The notes under the pieces are model-generated. The model saw only the letters and a program-made list of their open reading frames with translations, was not told the origin of the DNA and made no database searches. The position numbers were made by a program, and so were the translations under genes. DNA of 64,000 nucleotides from Cytophagales bacterium (lineage in GTDB: Bacteria; Bacteroidota; Bacteroidia; Cytophagales; Cyclobacteriaceae). This document shows positions 15,465 through 24,323 of the stretch, piece after piece. How positions within the stretch are numbered: the stretch's first letter is position 1; each line of letters starts with the position of its first letter. Where the stretch lies: NCBI GenBank assembly GCA_033344775.1, contig JAWPMT010000001.1:62001-126000 (forward strand), written 5' to 3'.

Positions 15465-16076
15465 ATGGCCAAAGTAATCAAGTTTCCTGTAAGTGCTCCT
15501 GAAAAGCTGGGATTGAAAAAAGCCCGGAAGAGGAAAAAGCCTGATCTGGAAGATCTTGGTCAATTGAATTTGTTCAATCAAATTGTAGCTGAGCCCCGGG
15601 TATTGAGATTAAATGACAAAGGCGGTTTTTTTGAGCAAGCCCTGGAACTAGATGAGCTTGGAGATGCATCTGCTGAGCAATTATACTTAAAAGCCATAGA
15701 AGCAGGCGAATCAGTGGCCAATGCGTATTGCAACCTTGGGATCCTCATGAATGCCAAGGAAGAACATTCGAAGGCGGTAGATTACCTGACACGATGCTTA
15801 CAGGAAAACCCACGTCATTACGAGGCACATTATAACCTGGGTAATTTGTATTCCGAGTTAGGCAATTTCTCACTTTCGAAGATGCACTACGAAGTGTCTA
15901 CCGAGATTGAGCCTACTTTTCCTAATGGATATTATAACCTTGGACTGGTACTGATCTCTATGCATGAATATGATCAGGCGTCCAAAGCCATTTTACGATA
16001 CATCACTTTGTCTCCGGAATCGGATCACACGGTGGCACATGATCTTTTGAAAACTTTGAAAACACTAGGCGCATAG
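15465..16076 (+). CDS. TPR-repeat protein
   Basis: A 203-residue cytoplasmic protein. A basic N-terminus (KKARKRKKPD) is followed, from about residue 65, by three to four tetratricopeptide repeats. The repeat hallmarks are visible in AYCNLGILMNAKEEHSKAVDYL, HYNLGNLYSELGNFSLSKMHY and YYNLGLVLISMHEYDQASKAI. TPRs bind partner proteins; the partner is unknown. It starts 9 bases after the ku stop and is almost certainly co-transcribed with ku, so a role in end joining or damage response is possible, but this is only context. Confidence 0.85.
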   Translation: MAKVIKFPVSAPEKLGLKKARKRKKPDLEDLGQLNLFNQIVAEPRVLRLNDKGGFFEQALELDELGDASAEQLYLKAIEAGESVANAYCNLGILMNAKEEHSKAVDYLTRCLQENPRHYEAHYNLGNLYSELGNFSLSKMHYEVSTEIEPTFPNGYYNLGLVLISMHEYDQASKAILRYITLSPESDHTVAHDLLKTLKTLGA

Positions 16077-16086
16077 CCCTTTTATT

Positions 16087-16458
16087 ATGAGCGAGGATTT
16101 GAAAACATCTACGGAAATTTTGAGAGAGCACTTTGAAGAATTGAAAAAATCAGTTCCTGAGGTTTATGCTCAGAATGCTACGCCTCCGGAAGAGACCAAT
16201 GAGGATAAATTGTATACACTCATCCGCAAGACGTTGAATATCATAGAAGCGGTGTATTTCCAGAGCAAAGAGAATTTTACATTTACGCGGGCCGAGGAGT
16301 ATGATAAAGTAATCAAAGAGCTACAAGAGTTAGGGTTCTCCTATGAAGCAAACAGGGAATTGCTGGAGAAGTCGGCAACTGCTGCCTTGATGCGTGCCAA
16401 GCTTCCTATGGAGAAAGCCACAGGTGCCAATCGAGACTCATCAAAGAAAGTGGGATAA
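16087..16458 (+). CDS. hypothetical helical protein in the ku operon
   Basis: A 123-residue, charged, mostly helical protein with no signal peptide or membrane segment. I do not recognise a domain. It follows the TPR gene by 10 bases and is followed by a strong terminator, so it is the last gene of the ku operon. Many Asp/Glu/Lys and a block rich in aromatic residues (IIEAVYFQSKENFTFTRAEEYD) suggest a small adaptor-like protein. Function unknown. Confidence 0.7.
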   Translation: MSEDLKTSTEILREHFEELKKSVPEVYAQNATPPEETNEDKLYTLIRKTLNIIEAVYFQSKENFTFTRAEEYDKVIKELQELGFSYEANRELLEKSATAALMRAKLPMEKATGANRDSSKKVG

Positions 16459-16484
16459 ACCGCATTATTCGCCAAATTATTTTG

Positions 16485-16509
16485 AAGGTCATCGTGAGAT
16501 GGCCTTTTT
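16485..16509 (+). terminator. intrinsic terminator of the ku operon
   Basis: AAGGTCATC (16485-16493) pairs with GATGGCCTT (16498-16506) as nine pairs with one U-G, loop GTGA, followed by a run of T to 16509. It lies 27 bases after the stop of the third ku-operon gene. Confidence 0.8.
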
Positions 16510-16521
16510 CGTTTCCAAACT

Positions 16522-17094
16522 ATGAAGAGAAAAGGCCCCAGTACAGATCGCATCATAGGTATCTCAGCCATGTTGATCAGTTTGATGACGCTGATCATAT
16601 TTCTATATCAGACTCATTTGATCAAGGGTCAAAGCAGGTTATCGGTTCGTCCCAGGCTCACTTTCAATAAAAATGTTGTCAAGTCTATTACGAAGAATGA
16701 GACGGAAGGCGATCAAACCAAAATTGAGATCAGACTGTCGTTGCGGAATGACGGCCTTGGTCCAGCCATCATTGAATCGAGCCGTATTCTGGATCAAGGG
16801 TCTTCGTATGAGCTGATGACCTTTTTTGAGGAGGCTTATCCGCCATTGTTAGAATACGGATTTTTCACACAAATTACGGAGTTGACACAAGGAGAGGCCA
16901 TTCGTGCTTCGGAATCCGTTGATCTGTTTACCTATCAGTATGATTTCAGGAACGAAGAAGCCATCAAGATGCTTCTGAATGCTGAAATTGTCTACGATTT
17001 CCCGTTTGAGTATGAAGTGATTTATTCGTCTATGTATGAAGAACAATGGCAGGTCAGATCCAATACCGAAGGTCATCCGGTTCCTGTCAATTGA
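16522..17094 (+). CDS. small membrane-anchored protein, function unknown
   Basis: A 190-residue protein with a basic N-terminus (MKRKGPSTDR), one membrane helix (about residues 11-31) and a soluble domain outside. The soluble part has alternating strands, including IEIRLSLRNDGLGPAIIESS. The 'LRNDGLGPAII' phrase is common in small bacterial proteins with one N-terminal helix and an immunoglobulin-like outer domain. I do not recognise a family. It is separated from the ku operon by a terminator and is probably transcribed alone. Confidence 0.65.
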   Translation: MKRKGPSTDRIIGISAMLISLMTLIIFLYQTHLIKGQSRLSVRPRLTFNKNVVKSITKNETEGDQTKIEIRLSLRNDGLGPAIIESSRILDQGSSYELMTFFEEAYPPLLEYGFFTQITELTQGEAIRASESVDLFTYQYDFRNEEAIKMLLNAEIVYDFPFEYEVIYSSMYEEQWQVRSNTEGHPVPVN

Positions 17095-17264
17095 TCGACA
17101 AACTATTTCCGTCAACCTAAAGAGTTTGTCATACGTGGCCTTTCTGACAAATACGTTTAATCTTTTACCGTCTGTTGAATTTGTTGGATGTCTATTGCTG
17201 CCTCAAATCGGTTTTTATTACTTTGGCTCATTAAACCTGGCTTAATTAGACAACCCGCATCAGT

Positions 17265-18470
17265 TTGCCTATGCAACATGCTCAAAAACCTGCGAACGAA
17301 CTAGAACGACTGGAGGCTCTGATTCAATATGACATCCTGGATTCAGATCCTGAAGATGAATATGATAATATCGCGAGTTTAGCTGCACACATTTGCCAGG
17401 TGCCAGTGGCTATCGTCAGTTTCATAGATCAAGACCGAAAATGGCACAAAGCCAAAGTAGGTATTGCTGCTACAGAAATGAAGCGTGATATCGCAGTTTG
17501 TTCGCATACCATTGTTGCAGATGAAGAAACAATGATCGTTGAGGATACTAGAAACGACGACAGGTTTGAAAATAGTCCAGTCAATCAAGGGAACTCACCT
17601 GTGGTGTTTTATGCCGGTGTAAAACTCAGGAGCAATGAAGGTTTTGTTCTAGGAACACTTTGTGTTGTAGATCATAAACCTAATAAGATCACAGAGGAAC
17701 AGGAGCATATGCTTGCGAGACTGGGACAGCAAGTGATGCATTTATTGGAATATCGCCGTAATCTCAGATTACTGAGATCGATCAAGGATATCCAGAGAAA
17801 ACAGTACAATGAGCTGGAAGAGTTTACACACACAGTGATACACGATATCAATTCTCCGATGGCCAATGTCGTGGGCTTAGCAGACCTTTTAGATAGTGAT
17901 ATTAAGTATTCTGATGAACTGGACAAAGATACGGTGGGGCAGTATGTGGGAATGATCAAAAAAGCGGGAATCAACATTCAGCTCTTTATGACCGAATTAC
18001 TTGATTATTACCGTTCCGATTCATTGTCAAGTATCGAAGCTGAGGAGATCAATTTTAAAGAATGGATCAAAGAAGTTACTCAGATGTTGGATCCTCATGG
18101 TAAGCATCGCATTGAATTACCAGAAGGTGATCATGGGATTAGGGTGCGAAAAGTTGCCCTGAGGCATGTATTTACTAACCTTATCCAAAATGCCATTAAA
18201 CACAACCCTGATCTAGGCCTAAACATCAAGATTTTCTTTGAAGAAAAGGAGAGTAAATATGCTTTTCACGTTTCAGATGATGGAAAGGGCATCAGGGGCG
18301 ATACAAGCAAAATTTTCGAGCCACTCGTAACAATGAACGGATCAACATCAGGAACAGGATTAGGATTGGCCATCGTCAAAAAAATCGTAGAAAAGGAGGG
18401 AGGAACAATTGAATTGCTTGCCAATGAAAATGCAGGGGCGACATTCAATTTCACGATCAATAAAGGTTGA
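17265..18470 (+). CDS. GAF-domain sensor histidine kinase
   Basis: A 401-residue soluble kinase. A GAF domain spans about residues 15-165, then a short coiled linker, a HisKA dimerisation helix with the phospho-accepting His in VIHDINSPMANVVGLAD (about 190-205), and a complete HATPase domain (N box NLIQNAIKHNPD, G1 DDGKGI, G2 GTGLGLAIVKKIV). It has no receiver domain and no membrane helix, so it probably senses a small molecule or redox state in the cytoplasm. No response regulator is adjacent. Its stop codon overlaps the start of the EamA transporter gene, so the two may be co-transcribed. Starts at 17265 and 17271 are both possible. Confidence 0.92.
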   Translation: MPMQHAQKPANELERLEALIQYDILDSDPEDEYDNIASLAAHICQVPVAIVSFIDQDRKWHKAKVGIAATEMKRDIAVCSHTIVADEETMIVEDTRNDDRFENSPVNQGNSPVVFYAGVKLRSNEGFVLGTLCVVDHKPNKITEEQEHMLARLGQQVMHLLEYRRNLRLLRSIKDIQRKQYNELEEFTHTVIHDINSPMANVVGLADLLDSDIKYSDELDKDTVGQYVGMIKKAGINIQLFMTELLDYYRSDSLSSIEAEEINFKEWIKEVTQMLDPHGKHRIELPEGDHGIRVRKVALRHVFTNLIQNAIKHNPDLGLNIKIFFEEKESKYAFHVSDDGKGIRGDTSKIFEPLVTMNGSTSGTGLGLAIVKKIVEKEGGTIELLANENAGATFNFTINKG

Positions 18471-19402
18471 TACACGCCATCATAGAACTTGCCACAAGCA
18501 ACAGCGAATTGAACCCCACCAGACGTAATTCTTTCGGACCTTTATTGGCTTTTTGGATACTTGGATTGGTGTGGGGGACCAATTTTATATTCATGAAGTG
18601 GGCACTCGTTCACCTCACACCTTTTCAGATTGTCTTTTTCCGATTGTTTTTAGGTTTCATTCCAGTATTGCTCTACGCTCTTGTGACCCGTCAATTGGAT
18701 CTTTCGCATTTGAAATACATTGGTCACTTTCTAGTGATGTCCAATTTGGCAGCAGCTGTTTATTACTATTTATTTGTCAAAGGAACAGGATTGCTTCCGT
18801 CAGGAATAGCAGGTGCCGTAAGCGGGGCCATTCCTTTATTTGCTTTTATCCTTTCCGTAATCTTTATTCCCGAAGAAAAGCTGACCCGCAGAAAAGCCAC
18901 AGGAATTTTATTGGGACTGCTTGGTGTGTTGATAGTCGCCCGACCATTTGAAAGTCATCTTTCCTCTGAAACGGGGGAAGGTGTACTGTATTTGATCCTG
19001 GGTTCTTTGAGCATAGGCGCCTCATTTGTTTACGCCCGACGATTTATTACCCCATTAAATATTCCTTCAGGTGCATTGACTACCTATCAATTGGGTCTGG
19101 CTTCTTTATTGATGCTCTTTGTTACGGACTTTAGTGGTGTAGATCAGATCCTTACTGATCATTATGCATTGGTGGGATTGGTACTGGGCCTGGGTCTGTT
19201 AGGAACGGGGCTCGCGTTCATCCTATACTACTATGTCGTAGCTCAGCTGGGAGCGACAACTGCTTCTTCTGCCACCTACATACCACCAGTGGTAGCCTTA
19301 ATCATAGGTGTGCTATTGCTGGATGAAACCATTACCGCATTAGATTGGCTGGCCACAGGATTCATCTTTGCAGGAGTTATATTGCTAAGGAAGAAAACTT
19401 AA
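18467..19402 (+). CDS. EamA/DMT-family transporter
   Basis: A 311-residue membrane protein of ten helices, formed by two EamA repeats. The family hallmarks are visible: FWILGLVWGTNFIFMKWAL in helix 1 and SSATYIPPVVALIIGVLLLDE in the last third. Members export amino acids, sugars or metabolites; the substrate is not evident. No ATG is available before the first helix. The TTG at 18467 overlaps the preceding stop codon and gives translational coupling to the kinase gene. A second TTG at 18509 is a possible alternative. Confidence 0.88.
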   Translation: MIHAIIELATSNSELNPTRRNSFGPLLAFWILGLVWGTNFIFMKWALVHLTPFQIVFFRLFLGFIPVLLYALVTRQLDLSHLKYIGHFLVMSNLAAAVYYYLFVKGTGLLPSGIAGAVSGAIPLFAFILSVIFIPEEKLTRRKATGILLGLLGVLIVARPFESHLSSETGEGVLYLILGSLSIGASFVYARRFITPLNIPSGALTTYQLGLASLLMLFVTDFSGVDQILTDHYALVGLVLGLGLLGTGLAFILYYYVVAQLGATTASSATYIPPVVALIIGVLLLDETITALDWLATGFIFAGVILLRKKT

Positions 19403-19419
19403 GTTGGTGTATTGATGAA

Positions 19420-20085
19420 CTATCCAGCGGTATCGATGATATCTTTCGGATCTAGGATGTCCTTTGAATATCCCGTTCGTGTGACAAAAATCATGGATTG
19501 ACCAATCTGTGTGGTATTGACAATGGAATTAGGAGACATCCACTTGATCAATTTGATCAACCACATGAAGTAGTCATAAATAAACTGATAAAGTCTGGTT
19601 TTCGATTTGATCCCACGGAGTGGAATGATGCCTCCTGGTCGGAACATGAACGCTTGCTTAAAGCCTAGTTTCAATAAGTCATTCTCAGTCTTGCCTTTTA
19701 CCCGCGCCCACATGGTTCGCCCTTGTTCCGAAGAATCTGTGCCCTGACCGGAAACATAGGTGCAAGTCATCTTTGGATTGAGTTCTAAAAGGGATGTAGC
19801 TAATGCCAACGTATAATCGTAGGTCAACTCGGTGTATTTCTCTTCAGATAGACCAGCAGCACTAACACCCATGCAGAGGTAACAGGCATCAATTCCTTTT
19901 AATCGATTACTGATTGTAGAATAGTCCTTGAAGTCTTTGTGGATCAGAGATTTTAGTTTGGGATCTGTGACGTCAAGTTCAGATCGACCGATGGTGATTA
20001 CTTGTTCAATGTTCGAATCATCCAGGCATTCCAGTAAAACGCCTTTGCCCACCATTCCTGTGGCTCCGGTTATTAAGACTATCAT
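19420..20085 (-). CDS. NAD(P)-binding epimerase/dehydratase-like protein
   Basis: A 221-residue short-chain-dehydrogenase-type protein with an N-terminal Rossmann fold (MIVLITGATGMVGKGVL, the GxxGxxG motif at about residues 7-13). It lacks a classic YxxxK pair: the expected region reads TYVSGQGTDSSEQGRTMWARVKGKTE. It therefore resembles atypical SDR/NmrA-like proteins rather than a sugar epimerase. The frame is open to 20124, but the ATG at 20085 starts the nucleotide-binding strand and avoids overlap with the upstream gene, whose stop lies 10 bases away. It is probably co-transcribed with the serine hydrolase. Confidence 0.8.
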   Translation of the reverse strand: MIVLITGATGMVGKGVLLECLDDSNIEQVITIGRSELDVTDPKLKSLIHKDFKDYSTISNRLKGIDACYLCMGVSAAGLSEEKYTELTYDYTLALATSLLELNPKMTCTYVSGQGTDSSEQGRTMWARVKGKTENDLLKLGFKQAFMFRPGGIIPLRGIKSKTRLYQFIYDYFMWLIKLIKWMSPNSIVNTTQIGQSMIFVTRTGYSKDILDPKDIIDTAG

Positions 20086-20095
20086 GGAGCCTAAT

Positions 20096-21340
20096 TTACT
20101 CCAGACTTTCCAAAACACGGCCAATCAGCCCATCGAGTGCGTTTCTATCAATCCATCTGGCTACAATGATCAGGTCATTTTCCCGATCCACATACACCAT
20201 GTTGGTACCGGCTCCCAAATGAGCAAAAGCAGAAGCTGGTGCACTTGGGTATAATGCCTGGTCCGTATTCAGGAAGTAATTCATGAAGCCATACGTTTTT
20301 CTGGCTTTTGTAGGTGTAGTTGCATGTTTCATCCATTCTTTTGAAAGGATTTGATTACCGTTCCAATTGCCTTCATTGAGTGTCAGGTAACCCAGTCTGG
20401 CCTGATCATACGCATTGATGAACATACCGCCACCCCAGTGACCACCACCGCTGACGGCTTGAGAAACTACTCCATCTAAGATGATCCATGAGTTTTCATA
20501 ACCATGCCATCTCCAGGTTTTGGAAGCATCTATTTTCTCCATTACTTCGGTTTTAAGCACTTCTGGCAGTGGTTTACGCCAAATGTTCATGATGGACAGT
20601 GCCAGGAGGTTTACGCGTACGTCGTTGTATTTATACACGCTACCCGGTTCATTTCTAGGGCGTGTGGTCCATTCTCTGGGCGTCTCACGATTAGGCCGAT
20701 CGGCCCAGTCAGGTTTTCCCCATAACGTGCCTTCCCAATCACTGGTTTGCCGTAAAAGGTGATTCCAGGTGATCTTTTGATTGTGCTCGGTATCCCACAG
20801 GGACAACACGTGAGGAGTGCCCCAACCTTCGGATTTGTTCCTTGCCATGTTGTAAGGCTCATAAGGAATAACAGGGGCCATGTCCTTGTATACCAGGTCA
20901 TCCAATTTGATCAACCCCTTGTCCCAGGCCAATCCAACCGTACTACTCAAGAACGTTTTGGTCACACTATGTGTCATGTCCACACTGGTAGGATCTCCCC
21001 ATTGCGCGACGATATACCCGTCTTTGATGATCAATCCGGTAGCAGGTCCACGGGTCTTGAATGGACCTATGCCATAGCCGTAGGGTTCTTTACCGAAACT
21101 AAGGGTGTAGTGATTTTGCTCCTGATCTCTGGGTGCATTCGTTTCATTTTCAATCGCAAAATCGACTGCTTCCTGAAGTTTAGAACCATTCATGCCCACT
21201 GTATTTGGGGTTCTAGTTTCCCAGTCATTATAGGAAGGGAAATAACGCTTTTGAGCTTGTAACGGGGTAGTAAATCCGACAAGTAGGAATAATGCCAAAC
21301 TGAGGAGTGGTGTTGTTCGCTTCAAGAAATGGTTGATCAT
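20096..21340 (-). CDS. secreted serine hydrolase, class C beta-lactamase fold
   Basis: A 414-residue protein with a signal peptide (about residues 1-30, ending after TTPLQAQ). The catalytic SxxK is S-V-T-K in MTHSVTKTFLSS. A Tyr motif follows in VYKYNDVRVNLLAL, and HLGAGTNMVYVD stands where the KTG-like motif is expected. This is the beta-lactamase/penicillin-binding-protein-like hydrolase fold, which in Bacteroidota mostly means esterases and peptidases of unknown substrate rather than drug resistance. It acts in the periplasm or outside. It is the first gene of a likely two-gene unit with the Rossmann protein. Confidence 0.9.
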   Translation of the reverse strand: MINHFLKRTTPLLSLALFLLVGFTTPLQAQKRYFPSYNDWETRTPNTVGMNGSKLQEAVDFAIENETNAPRDQEQNHYTLSFGKEPYGYGIGPFKTRGPATGLIIKDGYIVAQWGDPTSVDMTHSVTKTFLSSTVGLAWDKGLIKLDDLVYKDMAPVIPYEPYNMARNKSEGWGTPHVLSLWDTEHNQKITWNHLLRQTSDWEGTLWGKPDWADRPNRETPREWTTRPRNEPGSVYKYNDVRVNLLALSIMNIWRKPLPEVLKTEVMEKIDASKTWRWHGYENSWIILDGVVSQAVSGGGHWGGGMFINAYDQARLGYLTLNEGNWNGNQILSKEWMKHATTPTKARKTYGFMNYFLNTDQALYPSAPASAFAHLGAGTNMVYVDRENDLIIVARWIDRNALDGLIGRVLESLE

Positions 21341-21435
21341 GATACATCAATATTTGGGTAGTGAAGTTAATGGCAGTTCCTTGTAGACGAAGAAAGCTAT
21401 TCTGTGAGCGGATTGTTGGATTGGCTGAAAAGCAA

Positions 21436-21468
21436 CAAAGCCGACCTTTCGAAAAAGCATCGGCTTTG
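21436..21468 (-). terminator. intrinsic terminator
   Basis: CAAAGCCGA (21436-21444) and TCGGCTTTG (21460-21468) form a perfect 9-bp stem in the gap after the DoxX-like gene (minus strand, ends at 21492). T-rich DNA is present on both sides, so it may work in both directions. Confidence 0.6.
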
Positions 21469-21491
21469 GAAATAATATTTTTTTAGTGCGA

Positions 21492-21896
21492 CTACTTCGC
21501 GAATACGCCCTTGAAATGATCCTGATAGGCATAAGCCAAAAACAGGTTCCCCAAAAAGACCACAAATGCCACAGGGTTAATAGGAGTCAGTGTGAGGTGA
21601 AACAAGAAAATGTTTAATGTAATTGGGCCTAAAATAGCAATAGCCAAAGGCACGAACCGATTGCTGAGTAAAAATACTCCTGCCAATACTTCCAGTCCTT
21701 TTACTAAGGGAAAGAAGTAACTAGCCGCAGATAATCCTTTCATAAACGCCATGGCTTTTAACGGCAAATCAGGTTGTGGGATGAAATTCAGGAATCCATT
21801 GAGGCCAAAAATCAAAAAGACAGCTCCAAGCAGGTATCGCAGCACGGTAGCAGTAGTTTTCAAGGGTTTTGAGAGGGATGATGACATTGCACTCAT
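21492..21896 (-). CDS. DoxX-like membrane protein
   Basis: A 134-residue protein with four predicted membrane helices. The opening LRYLLGAVFLIFGLNGFLNF and the following GLEVLAGVFLLSNRFVPLAIAIL match the DoxX/DoxD-like family of small membrane proteins. Family roles include redox-linked membrane complexes, but most members are uncharacterised. The start may be 21896 or the ATG three codons later. Upstream, the 122-base divergent region contains three ATTAAATG repeats that could be an operator for this gene. Confidence 0.8.
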   Translation of the reverse strand: MSAMSSSLSKPLKTTATVLRYLLGAVFLIFGLNGFLNFIPQPDLPLKAMAFMKGLSAASYFFPLVKGLEVLAGVFLLSNRFVPLAIAILGPITLNIFLFHLTLTPINPVAFVVFLGNLFLAYAYQDHFKGVFAK

Positions 21897-21930
21897 GATC
21901 TAGAGGGTAAGGTTTAATAAAAGTATTCAC

Positions 21931-21969
21931 ATTAAATGTACATACATTAAATGAATTTTCAATTAAATG
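21931..21969. promoter_or_regulatory. three ATTAAATG direct repeats
   Basis: ATTAAATG occurs at 21931-21938, 21946-21953 and 21962-21969, spaced 15 and 16 bases. The first two with the bases between them also form an imperfect palindrome around TGTACATACA. They lie between the DoxX-like gene and the glycosyltransferase gene. This suggests a regulator operator (HxlR, MarR or TetR type); no such regulator is adjacent. Confidence 0.4.
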
Positions 21970-21975
21970 AGTTCA

Positions 21976-22001
21976 TTGAATTTGTCGAAGTTTTACTTTT
22001 G
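21976..22001 (+). promoter_or_regulatory. possible promoter of the glycosyltransferase gene
   Basis: TACTTTTG at 21994-22001 matches the Bacteroidota -7 consensus TAnnTTTG. The nearest TTG (21976-21978) gives a short spacing of 15 bases, so the -33 part is uncertain. The start codon is at 22019. Confidence 0.4.
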
Positions 22002-22018
22002 CCCTTTTTTAGAAGGAC

Positions 22019-22957
22019 ATGACCAAAAAGATATCGCTGGTAATCCCAGTAATGAACGAGGAAGAAAGCATAAAGCCTTTACTCGAACACATCAGTAAAT
22101 CACTTGAAGGTTGGGATTACGAAGTAGTACTGGTAGATGATGGGAGTACGGACCGTACCGTCGCAGAGATCAAGACTCATTCTGATAGCCATACAAGGGC
22201 AGTCATCCTGAATAAGAATTATGGCCAGACTACTGCGATGGCAGCCGGGATTGATGCCGCAGATGGCGACTATATCATCACGCTCGATGGCGACTTACAG
22301 AATGACCCTTCTGATATTCCCGAGATGATCGCCAAACTGGAAAAGGAAGATTTGGACGTTGTAGCTGGAATTCGGGCCAATCGCCAGGACGGCATGTTTT
22401 TGCGAAAGATTCCAAGTCAATTGGCTAATGCGATGATCCGTAAGCTGACCGGAGTTTACCTCCATGACTATGGCTGTACCTTGAAAGTATTTCGTAAGGA
22501 CATTGCTAAAAACCTGGGGCTCTATGGAGAATTGCATCGATTTATTCCTGTACTGGCAAAGCTTCAGGGCGCGCGTTTGGATGAAATGCCAGTTAAGCAT
22601 CATGCCCGTCAATATGGAAAATCGAAATATGGTTTGGGTCGTACTTTCAAAGTAATGAGTGACCTAATGCTCATGGTCTTTTTTCAAAAGTATTTTCAGC
22701 GACCGATTCACTTATTCGGTACGGTGGGGTTGTTAACTTTTGGTGCTGGAGTGATCATCAACATATATCTTTTGATCATTAAAATCCTTGGCCACGAGAT
22801 TGGAGGCCGGCCTTTGCTGATCCTTGGTATTACGCTGGTCCTGGGTGGCATTCAATTGATCACGATTGGTATTGTAGCAGAGTTAATTGTCAGAACCTAC
22901 TACGAGTCACAGGACAAGAAGACGTTCCGGGTAAAGGATACCTTCCAGGGTGAGTGA
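22019..22957 (+). CDS. family 2 glycosyltransferase, polyprenyl-phosphate type
   Basis: A 312-residue enzyme. The GT-A domain (about 1-225) shows VIPVMNEEESI, VLVDDGSTDRT, the metal-binding region LDGDLQNDPSDIP, and YGKSKYGLGRT near its end. Two C-terminal membrane helices (about 235-295) anchor it. This is the layout of DPM1/GtrB-like enzymes that transfer a sugar to a polyprenyl phosphate on the inner leaflet. The next gene overlaps its end and encodes a seven-helix protein of the flippase/synthase-TM type, so the pair probably makes and handles a lipid-linked sugar or glycolipid. Confidence 0.93.
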   Translation: MTKKISLVIPVMNEEESIKPLLEHISKSLEGWDYEVVLVDDGSTDRTVAEIKTHSDSHTRAVILNKNYGQTTAMAAGIDAADGDYIITLDGDLQNDPSDIPEMIAKLEKEDLDVVAGIRANRQDGMFLRKIPSQLANAMIRKLTGVYLHDYGCTLKVFRKDIAKNLGLYGELHRFIPVLAKLQGARLDEMPVKHHARQYGKSKYGLGRTFKVMSDLMLMVFFQKYFQRPIHLFGTVGLLTFGAGVIINIYLLIIKILGHEIGGRPLLILGITLVLGGIQLITIGIVAELIVRTYYESQDKKTFRVKDTFQGE

Positions 22958-23813
22958 TCGAATAAAAAAGCAATTAAAAACACTGATAAAGATTGTGGTT
23001 TCTGTCGGAGCCATGGTCATCGTATTCAGGGCCATTGATTGGGAACAGACGAAGCAAATTCTGATCTCTGCACACCCTGGGTTTCTTTTGATTGCCGTAA
23101 TACTTTTTGTCTTGTCGAAAGTAAGTAGCGCCTTAAGGTTGAACGTCTATTTCCGAAACATAGCACTAGAGCTTAGTGAATGGGAAAACATGAAACTGGC
23201 CTGGCTGGGTATGTTCTATAACTTGTTTCTTCCCGGGGGTATTGGTGGTGACGGCTACAAAGTGTATTTATTGCATAAGCGTAGTGGGATCAGCGCCAAG
23301 CTATTGGCTGCCGGGGCCCTTGTAGATCGCCTGAGTGGTATGGTAGCCCTTTGCGCCCTGGCTTGCATTGGTTTTTTCTTTCTGCAGTTGTCACAGGTCC
23401 CAGCGTGGTTGAACATATTGACCTTGCTTGCCGGGCTGCTCGCTTTTCCCGTTTTTTATGGGCTGAAACGCATTGTTTTTAAGAGTTTCACAAACCAATT
23501 CTTGATCACTTCCATCTATTCACTATTTACCCAGGGACAACAGGTGATTTGTGCTTATTTTATCCTGTTGTCACTTGATGTATCCGCCCAATACCTGGAA
23601 TATCAGGTACTTTTTTTAGTGTCTTCTGTAGTGGCAGTTTTACCCTTTACGATAGGAGGAGTCGGAGCCAGGGAACTGACGTTTATACTGGGACATGAAT
23701 TTCTTTTGATCGATAAAAACACGGCTGTTGCCTTTAGTCTCCTGTTCTTTTTGATCACACTTTTTGTGTCTGTGTTTGGGGCTTTGGTTCCATCTGAGAA
23801 AAACAAAGAATAA
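22950..23813 (+). CDS. UPF0104/lysylphosphatidylglycerol-synthase-TM family protein
   Basis: A 287-residue integral membrane protein with about seven helices. The FLPGGIGGDGYKVYLL segment (about residues 90-105) and the later PFTIGGVGARELTF are hallmarks of the family (Pfam LPG_synthase_TM, also called AglD/UPF0104). Homologues are often encoded beside polyprenyl-phosphate glycosyltransferases. The start codon is GTG and overlaps the glycosyltransferase gene by 8 bases, which implies coupled translation. The exact role, for example flipping a lipid-linked sugar, is inferred from context. Confidence 0.88.
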   Translation: MSDRIKKQLKTLIKIVVSVGAMVIVFRAIDWEQTKQILISAHPGFLLIAVILFVLSKVSSALRLNVYFRNIALELSEWENMKLAWLGMFYNLFLPGGIGGDGYKVYLLHKRSGISAKLLAAGALVDRLSGMVALCALACIGFFFLQLSQVPAWLNILTLLAGLLAFPVFYGLKRIVFKSFTNQFLITSIYSLFTQGQQVICAYFILLSLDVSAQYLEYQVLFLVSSVVAVLPFTIGGVGARELTFILGHEFLLIDKNTAVAFSLLFFLITLFVSVFGALVPSEKNKE

Positions 23814-23864
23814 GTGTAAGCCAGACCCAATTAGATTTCCTAGCTTCGGATAAAATTTTGGAAC

Positions 23865-24311
23865 ATGAAAACAACAATTTTATCCTTTCTACTGGCTTTA
23901 TCCACTCCTTTTGTGTTGCAGGCGCAAGACGATGAGTACAAGCAGCTTTTAAGTCGTTACTTCGAAGTATCAGGCTCCAAAGAAACCTTTGAAGTTGCGA
24001 TCAAGCAAACCATACAGACCATGCGGACACAGACCATGGATTTGGACGATGAAGCGTGGGATGAACTTGAAAAGGAATTCTTGAATACTTCCATTGAAGA
24101 TTTGGTTGAGATCCTGGTTCCAGTGTATTCCAAACATCTTTCAGCTGACGATCTCTTGGGCGTCATAGCTTTTTATGAATCACCGGTTGGTCAAAAACTG
24201 GCAGAAAAAACGCCACTCATTACACAAGAATCCATGCAGAGTGCAGGGCAGTGGGGCATGCAATTGGGGCAGAAAGTGATGGAAAAAATAGAAGAAAAGA
24301 AGAAAAATTAG
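23865..24311 (+). CDS. DUF2059-family secreted protein
   Basis: A 148-residue protein with a signal peptide (about 1-20, ending LQAQ) and a helical mature domain. LVEILVPVYSKHLSADDLLGVIAFYESPVGQKL is the DUF2059 hallmark (about residues 80-112). The family is periplasmic and of unknown function. It is 51 bases after the preceding membrane protein gene and 12 bases before the large fusion enzyme, all on one strand. Confidence 0.85.
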   Translation: MKTTILSFLLALSTPFVLQAQDDEYKQLLSRYFEVSGSKETFEVAIKQTIQTMRTQTMDLDDEAWDELEKEFLNTSIEDLVEILVPVYSKHLSADDLLGVIAFYESPVGQKLAEKTPLITQESMQSAGQWGMQLGQKVMEKIEEKKKN

Positions 24312-24323
24312 CCTTTGTAAGCC

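Noticed and set aside
20504-21262. Plus-strand frames opposite the serine hydrolase gene
   Set aside because: Shadows of a gene with clear catalytic motifs and signal peptide.
20096-21340. Antibiotic-resistance beta-lactamase
   Set aside because: The fold matches, but the motifs are those of the general serine hydrolase group of Bacteroidota, not of a proven resistance enzyme.
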